Of a stretch of 64,000 bases of DNA, positions 33,214-42,813 are shown piece by piece. Each line of letters opens with the position of its first letter. The stretch's first letter is position 1. Position numbers and translations under genes: made by a program. Source of the DNA: JAMLHH01 sp964653095 (GTDB lineage Bacteria; Bacteroidota; Bacteroidia; Chitinophagales; JADIYW01); assembly GCA_964653095.1 (NCBI GenBank), contig CAZZEH010000015.1, positions 15,379 through 79,378 of the forward strand, in the 5' to 3' direction. The notes under the pieces were generated by a model. That model searched no databases. It was not told where the DNA came from and saw only the letters and a program-made list of their open reading frames with translations.

Positions 33214-33789
33214 ATGAAAGATACTTTAATTGATTTATACAAAGATTTACGGATAGAAAATAATCAGGCTAATGCTCCGGCTCAAATGCTGATAGACGGT
33301 GAGAGCAGATATGTGAGAGACTTGCGAATGAATGTAAAAAGCATCTTACATGGTGAAAATCTGTCTGAAAAAGAGTCTTTTCTGATTGCTCTTTCTATTG
33401 CCGCCAATAATAAAAATGATGTACTAACACATTCTTTTCGGACTTTATCTATGGAAAAAGATGCCACAGAAGAAGAAGTTGGAGAGGCTATCGCGGTGGC
33501 TTCTTTACTAAGTGCAAATAATGTATTATACCGCTTTCGACACTTTGTACATAAAGAAAGCTATAATACTATGCGTGCAGGTTTGAGAATGAATATTATG
33601 GCACGACCCAAAACCGGCAAGGAGTTTTTTGAACTGATGAGTTTGGCGGTATCTGCTGTAAATGGTTGTGAGATGTGTGTCAAATCGCATGAAGCTTCTG
33701 TGTTAGAAGCGGGCGGCAGTGAAGCCCGTGTTTGGGATGCCGTACGAATTGCTTCGGTTATTACCAGTTTGGACAGGGTTATTCGATAA
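33214..33789 (+). CDS. Alkyl hydroperoxidase AhpD-like (carboxymuconolactone decarboxylase family)
   Basis: 191 residues from the ATG at 33214 (a TTG three codons earlier is less likely). The active-site motif is NGCEMCVKSHEASVLEAG (CxxC plus His), as in AhpD. The N-terminal half is the divergent repeat of the same fold. Reduces peroxiredoxin or lipoyl groups with peroxides. Third gene of the oxyR-facing peroxide cluster. Confidence 0.9.
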   Translation: MKDTLIDLYKDLRIENNQANAPAQMLIDGESRYVRDLRMNVKSILHGENLSEKESFLIALSIAANNKNDVLTHSFRTLSMEKDATEEEVGEAIAVASLLSANNVLYRFRHFVHKESYNTMRAGLRMNIMARPKTGKEFFELMSLAVSAVNGCEMCVKSHEASVLEAGGSEARVWDAVRIASVITSLDRVIR

Positions 33790-33816
33790 AAGTCGTTTTG
33801 TAATGATTAGAAAGGT

Positions 33817-33838
33817 GAGTCTGATAGAGACTCTTTTA
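33817..33838 (+). terminator. Hairpin after the AhpD-like gene
   Basis: GAGTCT (33817-33822) and AGACTC (33828-33833) with a 5-base loop, followed by TTTTA. Confidence 0.55.
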
Positions 33839-34338
33839 GTTAGGTTCTTCCACAAGAAGCGGACACGGTTCAGAATGGCCGTTTTCGATATGACGGTTTA
33901 CGAAGTGTCACTATGAGCCGTGCCAGTTTATGGTGAAAAAGTCTTATACCGATTTGTAGAGAGATTTAGAACGGCGTAACCAATCCATTTTGTAGGATAA
34001 TCGTCATGCTGGAGTTTGTTCGCAGTGGCGAAAGCATCTCAAGAAAGATCCTTTTAGGTTCTTTCGGAATGGCAGTTCTTGGTATGAAAAACCTTGACTT
34101 TTATTTCCACCCTTCTTTCTTCTCTTGATTTACAAATAATTTTCTACTAAAAAAGAAACATATTCCCTCTTTACAAAAAGAGGCTAAAACTTATTGACAG
34201 CAAACATAGGATGACCATATTCAATAATAACTCTGCTTCGGTAATTCTATCCGAGCCATAAAATATAATTCGGTAAATCGCAAAGACCAATTTGTAATCT
34301 CAATCACATTGATTTATATTTACTTATTGTGAAATAAT
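33839..34338. repeat. Gene-free stretch with a dispersed repeat fragment
   Basis: About 500 bases without a convincing gene. The part 33999-34040 holds AATCGTCATGCTGG and AAAGCATCTC separated by 18 bases; the same two blocks occur fused in the MITE copies near 61000. The last 100 bases are AT-rich and presumably carry the promoter of the next gene. Confidence 0.5.
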
Positions 34339-36087
34339 ATGGCTAAGAAAAAAAATCAGAAGTCAGCTGCAACCCGGAAACCGACTCCACGTACGACAAA
34401 GAGAGTACAGATGCAGAGCAGAAGGAATCCAAATCTTTTTGAGATTATGGAAAACCACCTCAAAAGCAATCAGAAAATTTATCTGATTGTGGTTCTTGCT
34501 CTCTCGGTTATTTTCTCGTTTCTCAGTTTTGACTTTAAAATTTCAACGGCAAATGATGATGCACTGTATATAGAAGCCGGGTACAAGTATTCCAAAGACT
34601 TTTTTGGATATTATTACCAAGCGACAGCACCTTTGTATCCAATGATACTCTCACTATTAATCAAGATATTTGGTGTGAAGTTGTTTATACTGAAGAGTGC
34701 TTCGATAGTCTTTTTTGCATTATCCCTATACTTTATTTATGTTGCATTTAAAGACCGGATATCTTATACGCTGCTCTTTATAAGCCTTATTTTGACAGCG
34801 ATAAACTTTCAGTTTTTAATTTATGCGAGCCTTACTTATACGGAAGCTTTTTCTCTGATGCTGTTTTGCGCATCCATGATTTTTGTCTTTAAGTATTTTG
34901 ATAAAACAGAAGAGGAAAATTATCAAATAAAGAATCATATTCCCTATTTGATTTTTCTGGGATTTGTATGTTTTGTGTTGATGCTCTCAAGGAATGTGGC
35001 TATCGCAGCTATTGGAGTACTTGCTCTGTTTTTTGTGTACCGGAAAAAATATATTGAGTCGGGTATAGCAACTGCCGGATTTGTCCTGTTTTACTTGCTG
35101 TATAAACAGGCTTTAAAATTCATTTGGAAAATTGACAGCTCTCAGTTCACTTCTCAGGGAAATGTGATGCTTCAGAAGGATGCTTATAACCCTCAGATGG
35201 GTAATGAAACTATTTCGGGATTATTTGTACGCTTCTGGGAAAACTGTGAGATTTATATCTCCTCCCGCCTGTTTCACATTTTGGGTTTTAGGGAGGAAAT
35301 GTCTTCCGTCAGTGCTTCACTTACATTAGTTTTTATTGCTCTGGTGCTTGTATCGCTTTGGCTGATGCATAAGAAGAAACAGTATGCACTTGTTTTTTCC
35401 ACGTTGTTTTATGCAGGTTTTTTGGGAGCTACTTTTGTATCACTGCATACTTTTTGGGGACAGACGAGATTAATCATGATTTATCTTCCTTTCATTCTGT
35501 TTAATATTTTTTATCTGTTGTATTATTTAGGAGAAAAGATACCTGCCGTTCAATTTATATTGCCAACAATATTTATTGTTTTGCTGTTGTCCGGGCTCAC
35601 AGCTACACTAAAACAAATTAATGAGCGTCTGCCTATTTTTATTGAAAACTTGTCAGGAGACCCTACTTACGGCTATACCACAGATTGGCAAAACTATATC
35701 AAAATGTCAAGATGGTGTGCCGATAATCTGCCTGATGAAACGAAATCTATTGCAGTCAGAAAAGCTCCAATGTCTTTTATTTTTACTGAAGGCAAAGAGT
35801 TTTACGGAATTTATAATGTACCTACCCAAAATGCAGATTCGCTGCTGATTCCTTTTCGGGAAAGAGGTATCCACTACATGGTATTGGCGGAGTTGAGATT
35901 GGATCCAAACAGATATTTGCAGGGGCAGTTTGTGGGTACTATGCACCGATATGCTTCTGTTATAGAGCAAAAATATCCCGGAACATTTTCATTTGTACAT
36001 CAGGAAGGAGATTTGGAAAAAGCTCAGTTGTTTAAAATTAATTATAATGTCATAGACAGCCTGAGTACCTTAAACAGTATGAAATAA
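34339..36087 (+). CDS. Polytopic membrane glycosyltransferase, GT-C/GT39-like
   Basis: 582 residues. A lysine-rich cytoplasmic N-terminus, then about eleven hydrophobic segments and a C-terminal soluble part of about 130 residues. The first outer loop reads STANDDALYIEAGYKY (paired Asp, as in the DD/DE motif of GT39/GT83 mannosyl- or aminoarabinose-type enzymes), followed by QATAPLYPMILSL. Such enzymes use polyprenyl-phosphate sugars on the periplasmic face. First gene of a likely glycan cluster and 4 bp upstream of the next gene. Confidence 0.75.
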   Translation: MAKKKNQKSAATRKPTPRTTKRVQMQSRRNPNLFEIMENHLKSNQKIYLIVVLALSVIFSFLSFDFKISTANDDALYIEAGYKYSKDFFGYYYQATAPLYPMILSLLIKIFGVKLFILKSASIVFFALSLYFIYVAFKDRISYTLLFISLILTAINFQFLIYASLTYTEAFSLMLFCASMIFVFKYFDKTEEENYQIKNHIPYLIFLGFVCFVLMLSRNVAIAAIGVLALFFVYRKKYIESGIATAGFVLFYLLYKQALKFIWKIDSSQFTSQGNVMLQKDAYNPQMGNETISGLFVRFWENCEIYISSRLFHILGFREEMSSVSASLTLVFIALVLVSLWLMHKKKQYALVFSTLFYAGFLGATFVSLHTFWGQTRLIMIYLPFILFNIFYLLYYLGEKIPAVQFILPTIFIVLLLSGLTATLKQINERLPIFIENLSGDPTYGYTTDWQNYIKMSRWCADNLPDETKSIAVRKAPMSFIFTEGKEFYGIYNVPTQNADSLLIPFRERGIHYMVLAELRLDPNRYLQGQFVGTMHRYASVIEQKYPGTFSFVHQEGDLEKAQLFKINYNVIDSLSTLNSMK

Positions 36088-36091
36088 ATTT

Positions 36092-37522
36092 ATGCAGTCT
36101 CCACGCAAAAAGAGTATATATAATCATTTTGAAAATACAGCTCCTGATTATCCAAAGTACAGGAAACGATTTTCTTACTACGGGAACGATATCACGAACT
36201 ATCTGAATTTCTTTATTTCGGAAAGTGATAGTGTATTGGAAATCGGCTGCGGCTATGGAGAGACTATAGCAAAAATTAGAGGAGCCGAGAAAACGGGAGT
36301 TGATTTTTCGCCTAAAATGATTGAAGTGGCTAAAAACAGTTTTCCCGAGGTGGATTTTTTTGTGATGGATGCAGAAAATATTACGCTTGAAAAGAAATTT
36401 GATGTCATCATTTTCAATAATATTATAGGCTATTTTGAAAATATTCAGGATGTATTTTATTCCATCAAGAAAAATTGCCACGAAAGAACAAGAGTAATTA
36501 TTTCCTATTACAATCATTACTGGCAGCCCATCTTAAACTTTGGAGAGTGGATTGGGTATAAAAAGAAGTCGCCACAGCAAAATTGGTTGGACCCTAAAGA
36601 TATTTCCAATTTATTATACTTATCGGGTTTTGAAACGTATCGCCAAAATAAGCGATTACTTCTTCCAATATTTATTCCGATAATTTCCTGGTTTTTAAAT
36701 AAGTATATTTCCAAGCTTCCACTTTTTAAATCTTTATGCCTGAATCAGTTCACGTTTGCCAGACCATATATGAACTATACAGAAGAAGACGTGAATGAAA
36801 GATATTCGGTCAGTATCTGTATTCCCGCCCGTAATGAGAGCGGAAACATTGAAAATGCCATTAAACGATTGCCGAAGTTTGGGAAGCATCAGGAAATAAT
36901 ATTTGTAGAAGGAAATTCTACTGACGATACCTGGGAGAAAATTCAGGAAGTAAAGGAAAAGTATAAAGATACCCATGATATTAAAATAGCTCAGCAGGAC
37001 GGCAAGGGAAAGGGGGATGCGGTGCGTAAAGGTTATTCTATAGCTTCTCAGGACATTTTGATGATTTTGGACGCCGATTTAACGGTACCTCCGGAAGAAC
37101 TTCCTAAGTTTTACAATGCGATTTCTACGGGGAAAGGAGAATTTATTAACGGCTCTCGATTAGTTTATCCGATGGAAAAAGAGGCCATGCGTTTTTTGAA
37201 TACACTGGGGAATAAGTTTTTCAGTCGGATGTTTTCCTGGTTATTGGAACAACCTATAAAAGATACACTCTGCGGTACAAAAGTCATGTTTCGGGAAGAC
37301 TATCTGAAGTTAACAGCCAACAGAAGTTTTTTTGGCGACTTCGATCCTTTCGGAGATTATGATTTACTTTTTGGAGCTTATAAGCTCAATCTTAAAATCA
37401 TAGACCTGCCGGTACGCTATCGGGAACGTACATACGGTGATACCAATATTTCGAGATTCTCAAATGGCTGGATGCTTTTGAAAATGTGTTGGTTTGCCGC
37501 CGGAAAAATTAAGTTTTGGTAG
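36092..37522 (+). CDS. Fusion of SAM methyltransferase and GT2 glycosyltransferase
   Basis: 476 residues in one frame. Residues about 35-205 are a class I methyltransferase (VLEIGCGYGETIAKI motif I, then GVDFSPKMIEVA, and VIIFNNII). From about residue 240 a GT-A fold begins: SVSICIPARNESGNIENAI, GNSTDDTWEKI, DQ and DILMILDADLTVPPEEL (the DxD). These resemble dolichol/undecaprenyl-phosphate sugar synthases, with a downstream GSRLVYP. No membrane helices, unlike DPMS with C-terminal helices. Both activities on one chain suggest a methylated lipid-linked sugar intermediate. Confidence 0.88.
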   Translation: MQSPRKKSIYNHFENTAPDYPKYRKRFSYYGNDITNYLNFFISESDSVLEIGCGYGETIAKIRGAEKTGVDFSPKMIEVAKNSFPEVDFFVMDAENITLEKKFDVIIFNNIIGYFENIQDVFYSIKKNCHERTRVIISYYNHYWQPILNFGEWIGYKKKSPQQNWLDPKDISNLLYLSGFETYRQNKRLLLPIFIPIISWFLNKYISKLPLFKSLCLNQFTFARPYMNYTEEDVNERYSVSICIPARNESGNIENAIKRLPKFGKHQEIIFVEGNSTDDTWEKIQEVKEKYKDTHDIKIAQQDGKGKGDAVRKGYSIASQDILMILDADLTVPPEELPKFYNAISTGKGEFINGSRLVYPMEKEAMRFLNTLGNKFFSRMFSWLLEQPIKDTLCGTKVMFREDYLKLTANRSFFGDFDPFGDYDLLFGAYKLNLKIIDLPVRYRERTYGDTNISRFSNGWMLLKMCWFAAGKIKFW

Positions 37523-37639
37523 TGACAGGCTCCTACCTTTCAGTCTATTCAGGAAAAATTACCTAATTCTCATATATCGCCCAAGACATCAGAGATTTAT
37601 TGATATGAAATAAACTTTCTGTATCGGAGGCAGAGAAAT

Positions 37640-38416
37640 TTATTTTTTAACGGCTATAATATTCTGGAAAGCATAGATTTCTCTCAGAAGGTATTCTTCT
37701 TCAGAAATGTTAATCCAGCCATCGGGAAGAAGCCTGTACAGATTGTATCCTTTAAGGTATTGGATAAAATCATTCATATTGGTTTTGCTGTATGCATTAT
37801 TAGAATTAAACTCGAACTGAATGTATTGTATTCTTTTTTCATTCAGCATTTTTTGAGCTCCCTGCAGCACCTGAAATTCTAATCCTTCCACATCAATCTT
37901 TAAAAAATAAATCTTTTCAATATTATTTTCTTTACAAAAATCATCTACCGTATTGATGTTTACATCAAAGGACTCGTACTCTTTTTGGTACATATCACTG
38001 AATACTTTTTCATCAAGTGAAGCATGGGTGGAGCCTTCGTTGCCAGCATAGTCATATAACTTTAAAATAGACTTCTTACCTCCCAGACCGGTATGGACAG
38101 CGTGTACATCAATACTTTTAGCATTTTCGGACAATTTTAGAAAAGTCTTGGGATGCGGCTCAAAAGCATAAATTTGGGCAGCCGGAAAATGCGCTCTAAG
38201 AATTTTAGAATACTCGCCGACATTTGCGCCTACATCAAATATTGTATGATTATCGGGGGAGCCAATTTTCTTCAAAAACCATTTTTCTCCTGAAATTTTC
38301 TTGTTCTCATAGTTGAGTAGTCCCAACCCTCTCAGACTAATAAAGTACAGAATACGGTGCAGCCGGTAAAAAATCTTCCTTGAAAAAATTCGAGAGTAAA
38401 AATAATATATTTTCAT
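37640..38416 (-). CDS. FkbM family methyltransferase
   Basis: 258 residues. SAM motif I in IFDVGANVGEYSKILR, AFEPHPKTFLKL, and the FkbM feature IYFLKIDVEGLEFQVLQGA. O-methylates sugars or other hydroxyls in polysaccharide and natural-product pathways. The first 45 residues are basic and tyrosine-rich, typical of glycan-cluster members. Same strand as the next methyltransferase and a glycosyltransferase; opposite to the fusion gene at 36092. Confidence 0.85.
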   Translation of the reverse strand: MKIYYFYSRIFSRKIFYRLHRILYFISLRGLGLLNYENKKISGEKWFLKKIGSPDNHTIFDVGANVGEYSKILRAHFPAAQIYAFEPHPKTFLKLSENAKSIDVHAVHTGLGGKKSILKLYDYAGNEGSTHASLDEKVFSDMYQKEYESFDVNINTVDDFCKENNIEKIYFLKIDVEGLEFQVLQGAQKMLNEKRIQYIQFEFNSNNAYSKTNMNDFIQYLKGYNLYRLLPDGWINISEEEYLLREIYAFQNIIAVKK

Positions 38417-38453
38417 TTGGAGTGTTTGGTTTTATACCTGCATAAGGGAATTA

Positions 38454-39164
38454 TTAATTTGGGTACAATGCATTTTTTTTGACAAAAGATATTTCTTCAT
38501 ACGTGTCAGAAATTCCAAATATCTCATATCCGTTCATTTTTAATTTCTCCACAATAGGTTTAGAACGAGGATGTTTAGTGTTAAAGAAACGATCGTGAAA
38601 TTCAATCAATATTTGAGTGACAGGTATTTTCTCCTGCAGTATATTTTCTATTACATCATATTCTGAGCCTTCAATGTCAATTTTTAATACATCAATATGA
38701 TAATGCCCGAATATATCCATAATGCTTTTTAATGACTTTAATTCTACCTCTAGATTATTTTCCTCTTCAACGTTTTTCTGAATTACAGTACTTCCCGATA
38801 CATGTTCTTTATTTTTTGGTAAATAGAAACTTACCATCTCGTTTTTTGTGCCTATGCCGTATTCAGAAAAATGAAAGGTTTCTGGCAGTATTTGATTTTT
38901 TATCCAGGCAATAGACTTAGGAGTAGGGTCAAATCCATATACGTTACACTGATGACGGCTAATCACGGCTTTATCAAATGAAATGTCCTCTCCTATCCCG
39001 AAAGAATAGACGATAGAGTCTTTGCTTAGTATGTCAGGAAAAAGATAAAAGCCTCCGTAAGAATTTCCATACCATTTATGCTTTAAATGTACACCCTTGC
39101 TGAGATGGGAAAAATCCCCAAATATTTTCTGAATGAATCTTTTAAATTTTATTCTTATTCTCAT
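38454..39164 (-). CDS. FkbM family methyltransferase
   Basis: 236 residues. VYSFGIGEDISFDKAVI (degenerate motif I), VYGFDPTPKSIAW, and the FkbM-type HIDVLKIDIEGSEYDVIENI. Shares the fold with its neighbour at 37640 but is clearly a different protein, so two distinct O-methylations are likely. Lies between that gene and the glycosyltransferase at 39186, with short gaps of 37 and 21 bp that suggest a minus-strand unit. Confidence 0.8.
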   Translation of the reverse strand: MRIRIKFKRFIQKIFGDFSHLSKGVHLKHKWYGNSYGGFYLFPDILSKDSIVYSFGIGEDISFDKAVISRHQCNVYGFDPTPKSIAWIKNQILPETFHFSEYGIGTKNEMVSFYLPKNKEHVSGSTVIQKNVEEENNLEVELKSLKSIMDIFGHYHIDVLKIDIEGSEYDVIENILQEKIPVTQILIEFHDRFFNTKHPRSKPIVEKLKMNGYEIFGISDTYEEISFVKKNALYPN

Positions 39165-39185
39165 TTTTTTTCTATTCCGAAAAGT

Positions 39186-40133
39186 CTATTTGCTTCTTAG
39201 TTTTAGCAATATAATCTGAATTCTTTTCTTGATTCTCTCTCTCCAGTTTTTACCATAAATAATACCTAAAGTTACATTATCTGCCGCAGAATCTGCTTTG
39301 ATTTCTTTAGGGTGAATTAAAGGAAATGGCATCTCCTCTGTTTCTATTTTAGAAATGTTATCATCCTCGTATGCGGTGTGTGTCGCATCACTGTCTATAC
39401 CAATGTTTTTGGTTAGATTTTTATTTGGACTGATACCCAAACCGCCATTGTACCATATGCTGAAATGCCATATATATGCCCATGAACTTAAAGTTTCTTT
39501 TATGATGGCACGGATAAAAAATTGTTTGTGCTTATAAAAGTAAAACCAATTATATCCAAAGTCTGAGGCGTGATGTGATTTCAAAAACTCTTTCAGTTTT
39601 TCAGGGCTTGGATCATAATATTTCCATGCTCGTCTCCAGGTAGCCCAGCCCCATACTTGCGGAAGATTAGAGAAAAAATAACTTGCTTCCGATTCGCCTC
39701 TTTGTATGCCCGACTGAAAATTTGAACCACAGATATGCATGATTTTCTTATTGTCTTTATATCGGTATAAAAGCTCCTTTGTAAAATAAAAAAAGGAATC
39801 TTCAGGCAGGCAGTCATCTTCCAAAATAATTCCCATCTCTTCATTTTCGAAAAACCAGTTTAAGCCGTCTTCGACAGAAGCGCGTAACCCGATATTTTTT
39901 TCTCTGAGCTTGACGTGTAATTGAATGGTCTCAGGCAGTTGTTTGAATAGCGCTCTTGTTTTTTCTACATGAATTATATCATCAGGTCTGTGTGTACGAG
40001 GACCATCTGCCACGACATATAATTTCTCCGGATTTATTTCTTTCACCTTTGCTAAAACTTCCGCTGTTTTTTCAGGTCTCCTAAAAATCAGCATTAGCAC
40101 AGGAATTTCAAAACGTGTAGAGTAGTCCTTCAT
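39186..40133 (-). CDS. Glycosyltransferase, GT-A fold (sugar transferase)
   Basis: 315 residues. Begins RFEIPVLMLIFRRPEKTAEVL, then LYVVADGPR, NIGLRASVEDGLNWF and the acidic metal site GIILEDDCLPEDSFF. The WGWATWRRAWKYYDP segment is typical of sugar transferases that modify surface polysaccharides. First gene of a minus-strand set with the two FkbM methyltransferases. Donor and acceptor are unknown. Confidence 0.85.
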   Translation of the reverse strand: MKDYSTRFEIPVLMLIFRRPEKTAEVLAKVKEINPEKLYVVADGPRTHRPDDIIHVEKTRALFKQLPETIQLHVKLREKNIGLRASVEDGLNWFFENEEMGIILEDDCLPEDSFFYFTKELLYRYKDNKKIMHICGSNFQSGIQRGESEASYFFSNLPQVWGWATWRRAWKYYDPSPEKLKEFLKSHHASDFGYNWFYFYKHKQFFIRAIIKETLSSWAYIWHFSIWYNGGLGISPNKNLTKNIGIDSDATHTAYEDDNISKIETEEMPFPLIHPKEIKADSAADNVTLGIIYGKNWRERIKKRIQIILLKLRSK

Positions 40134-40242
40134 TATTCAGAAATACAAAGATGAGCGGAATGTTCTCCCGGAATTAAAGATATCAATATAAACTAAAATT
40201 CGTTCGTAAAGATGTATTTTTACTTTTTCCAAAAACACAAAG

Positions 40243-42813
40243 ATGGCTAAGAAATCAAACAGGAAAAACCAAACAGTAACACAGTCCTCTGCTTTAAGTT
40301 CTTTTATAAACTCGAAGTGGATATACTTAATAATTTTTATAGGGGTATTGCTTGCCGCAGTTATATATTATATGCCGACTCTAAATGGAAGCTCTCTGTC
40401 TGCGCATGATTATCAGCAAGGGACATACAATGCACATCAGTTGGTAGAAAATCATAGTATGACCGGAGCATACGCCAAATGGGCTCCCAATATATTTTCG
40501 GGTATGCCTTCTTATCAGGTTTGGTTTAGCAGCAATACTTTATCCTCGTGGATCACTCAGTTTTTAGGCGGTATCTTTAACCCATATATTTTAATATCGG
40601 TATTAATTGCAGCCAGTGCTATTATTTTGTTTTTAATACTTAATGTACACCCTTTTATAGCATTGTTTGGAAGTATGGCTTTGCTCTTTAGCAACTTTAC
40701 AATTGTCAGCCTTATGGCAGGACACAATAATAAAGTGATGGTCATGTCTCTTGTCCCTATGACATTGGCGGGTATTTGGGCTTTGTATGAAAACAAGAAA
40801 TACCTTCTCGGATTGTTTGTGATCAGTCTGTCTGTCGCTCTGCAGATCAGGCTTAACCATTTTCAGATCACTTACTTTATGATGTTTCTTGTGGGTGTCT
40901 GGAGTGTAGCAAAAACTGTAGCCTGGATAAAAGAAAAAGATTTTAAACATTTGGTGCTTTCATTCATTATTGTAACACTTGGAATAGGACTAGGAGCTGT
41001 CAATAACTCTACACAACTAATTTCAACTAAGCAGTATGCGAAAGAAACTCAAAGAGGCGGTTCGAGTGAGGTAGAGCAAAGTAAAAAGCCTGAAAGTGCC
41101 AGTCATGAAGGGGTAGGATATGAATATGCAACGGCATGGAGCTATGGTGTTTTGGAGTCTTTTACACTATTTATCCCTAACTTTTCCGGAGGGCCGGAGT
41201 TGATTTCAGAAGTTTCAGATAACAATCCGCTTTTAAAAGTTCTTCAATCGAATGGCATTCCGTACAATAACGCTTTACAGCTAACCAAACAGTTACCCAC
41301 GTATTGGGGGAATCAGCCTTTTGTGGCAGGAACGACCTACATCGGGGCTATCTTAATTTTCTTGATGGTGATGGGTTTCTTTTTTATCAAAGATGAAAAA
41401 CGATGGTGGTTAATAGCCGGATTTTTTATCACTTTGTTTGTTGCGTGGGGAGATAATTTCAGTACATTTTACAAACTTCTTTTTAACCATCTTCCTTTCT
41501 TCAATAACTTCCGAACTCCTTCCATGATTTTTTATCTGACCACAATAATAGCGGTTATTAGTGGTGCGTTATTTCTAAACATTTTAGTACGTGACGGCAA
41601 AAGTAGAGAAGCGTACTGGAAAAAAGTGGTGTATGTGTCAGGAGGTTTTCTGGCTGCAATGCTGATACTTACGGTGTTGGGACCTTCCATTTTTTCTTTC
41701 ACTTCACCAGCAGATGAAAATCTAAGAGTGCAGCTCTTACAGATGACTCAGGATAATAAAATCTTTGCGGACGCTATTTACAATGGCCTTTTACAGGAAA
41801 GGAAATATATGATGAGATTGGATGCGTTCCGATCCACTATTTTTATTGCATTGACGATTGGTTTGATTCTCCTTTATCTCAAACGCAAATTGACAGCTGA
41901 AATAATGCTCATCGGAATTGTCGCTTTGACTCTGATTGATCAAGTTGGAGTAGATAAAAGATATGTCAATCATGAATCTTTTAAGGATAATATTTCGGCA
42001 GGTATTAACACCGTGACTCCTACAGAAGCAGATAAGTTTATTTTACAGGATAACGCACAGAGGCAGAGAGTTTTAGACTTGACTGTCAGCACTTTTAATG
42101 ATGGTAAACCTTCTTATTTTCATAAAAATATTGGAGGTTATCATCCTGCTAAGCTAAAACGGTATCAGGATATTATTTCTTATCAGATTAATCCAAACTT
42201 AGAACAATTCAGAGAAGGAAATCCCGATGGAGCACACGTACTCAATATGCTGAATACTGGGTATATCATTACTTCCCCGAATGCGAATGGTGTATTTAAA
42301 AATAGGTCGGCTTATGGAGATGCCTGGTTAGTGAATGAAGTGAAAGTGCTTAGCGGCCCGATAGAAGTGTTTGACCGCCTAATGACCGAAAATTTAAAAT
42401 CAACAGCACTGCTTGAGGTGCCTTCCGGAGAACTTACTTCTGTGAAGGAATTTCAAACTGACAGCTTTTCATACATCAGGCTGATTGCGTCGTCCAATGA
42501 CGAAATGAAATACGAATATTCATCCGATTATCCTTCTTATGCAGTGTTTTCTGAAATATACTATAATCATGAAAAGGGCTGGAATGCATTTATAGACGGA
42601 GAAGAAGTAGGTCATGATCAGGCGAATTATATTTTGAGAGGGCTTTCTCTGCCGGCAGGTAAACATGAAATTGTTTTTAAATTTGATGCACCTGTTTTAA
42701 GAATTACTGCGAAGCTTGATTTATTTTCCTCTTTGTTGATTATTCTAATAGGTATCGGTTTTGTGGTGATATCATTTAAAGGAAACACTCGAGAGGAGAA
42801 GTCTTTAGCTTAA
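40243..42813 (+). CDS. YfhO family membrane protein
   Basis: 856 residues. A lysine-rich start, then about twelve hydrophobic segments through residue 560, a soluble domain, and a final helix (LLIILIGIGFVVISF). The first loop has the family features (MPTLNGSSLSAHDYQQG, SGMPSYQVWF), and SYEYATAWSYG-like and WGDNFSTFYKLLF segments follow. YfhO proteins are GT-C-like and implicated in glycosylation of lipoteichoic acid in Firmicutes; in Bacteroidota their substrate is unknown. Ends in a 4-bp overlap with the convergent glycosyltransferase. Confidence 0.85.
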   Translation: MAKKSNRKNQTVTQSSALSSFINSKWIYLIIFIGVLLAAVIYYMPTLNGSSLSAHDYQQGTYNAHQLVENHSMTGAYAKWAPNIFSGMPSYQVWFSSNTLSSWITQFLGGIFNPYILISVLIAASAIILFLILNVHPFIALFGSMALLFSNFTIVSLMAGHNNKVMVMSLVPMTLAGIWALYENKKYLLGLFVISLSVALQIRLNHFQITYFMMFLVGVWSVAKTVAWIKEKDFKHLVLSFIIVTLGIGLGAVNNSTQLISTKQYAKETQRGGSSEVEQSKKPESASHEGVGYEYATAWSYGVLESFTLFIPNFSGGPELISEVSDNNPLLKVLQSNGIPYNNALQLTKQLPTYWGNQPFVAGTTYIGAILIFLMVMGFFFIKDEKRWWLIAGFFITLFVAWGDNFSTFYKLLFNHLPFFNNFRTPSMIFYLTTIIAVISGALFLNILVRDGKSREAYWKKVVYVSGGFLAAMLILTVLGPSIFSFTSPADENLRVQLLQMTQDNKIFADAIYNGLLQERKYMMRLDAFRSTIFIALTIGLILLYLKRKLTAEIMLIGIVALTLIDQVGVDKRYVNHESFKDNISAGINTVTPTEADKFILQDNAQRQRVLDLTVSTFNDGKPSYFHKNIGGYHPAKLKRYQDIISYQINPNLEQFREGNPDGAHVLNMLNTGYIITSPNANGVFKNRSAYGDAWLVNEVKVLSGPIEVFDRLMTENLKSTALLEVPSGELTSVKEFQTDSFSYIRLIASSNDEMKYEYSSDYPSYAVFSEIYYNHEKGWNAFIDGEEVGHDQANYILRGLSLPAGKHEIVFKFDAPVLRITAKLDLFSSLLIILIGIGFVVISFKGNTREEKSLA

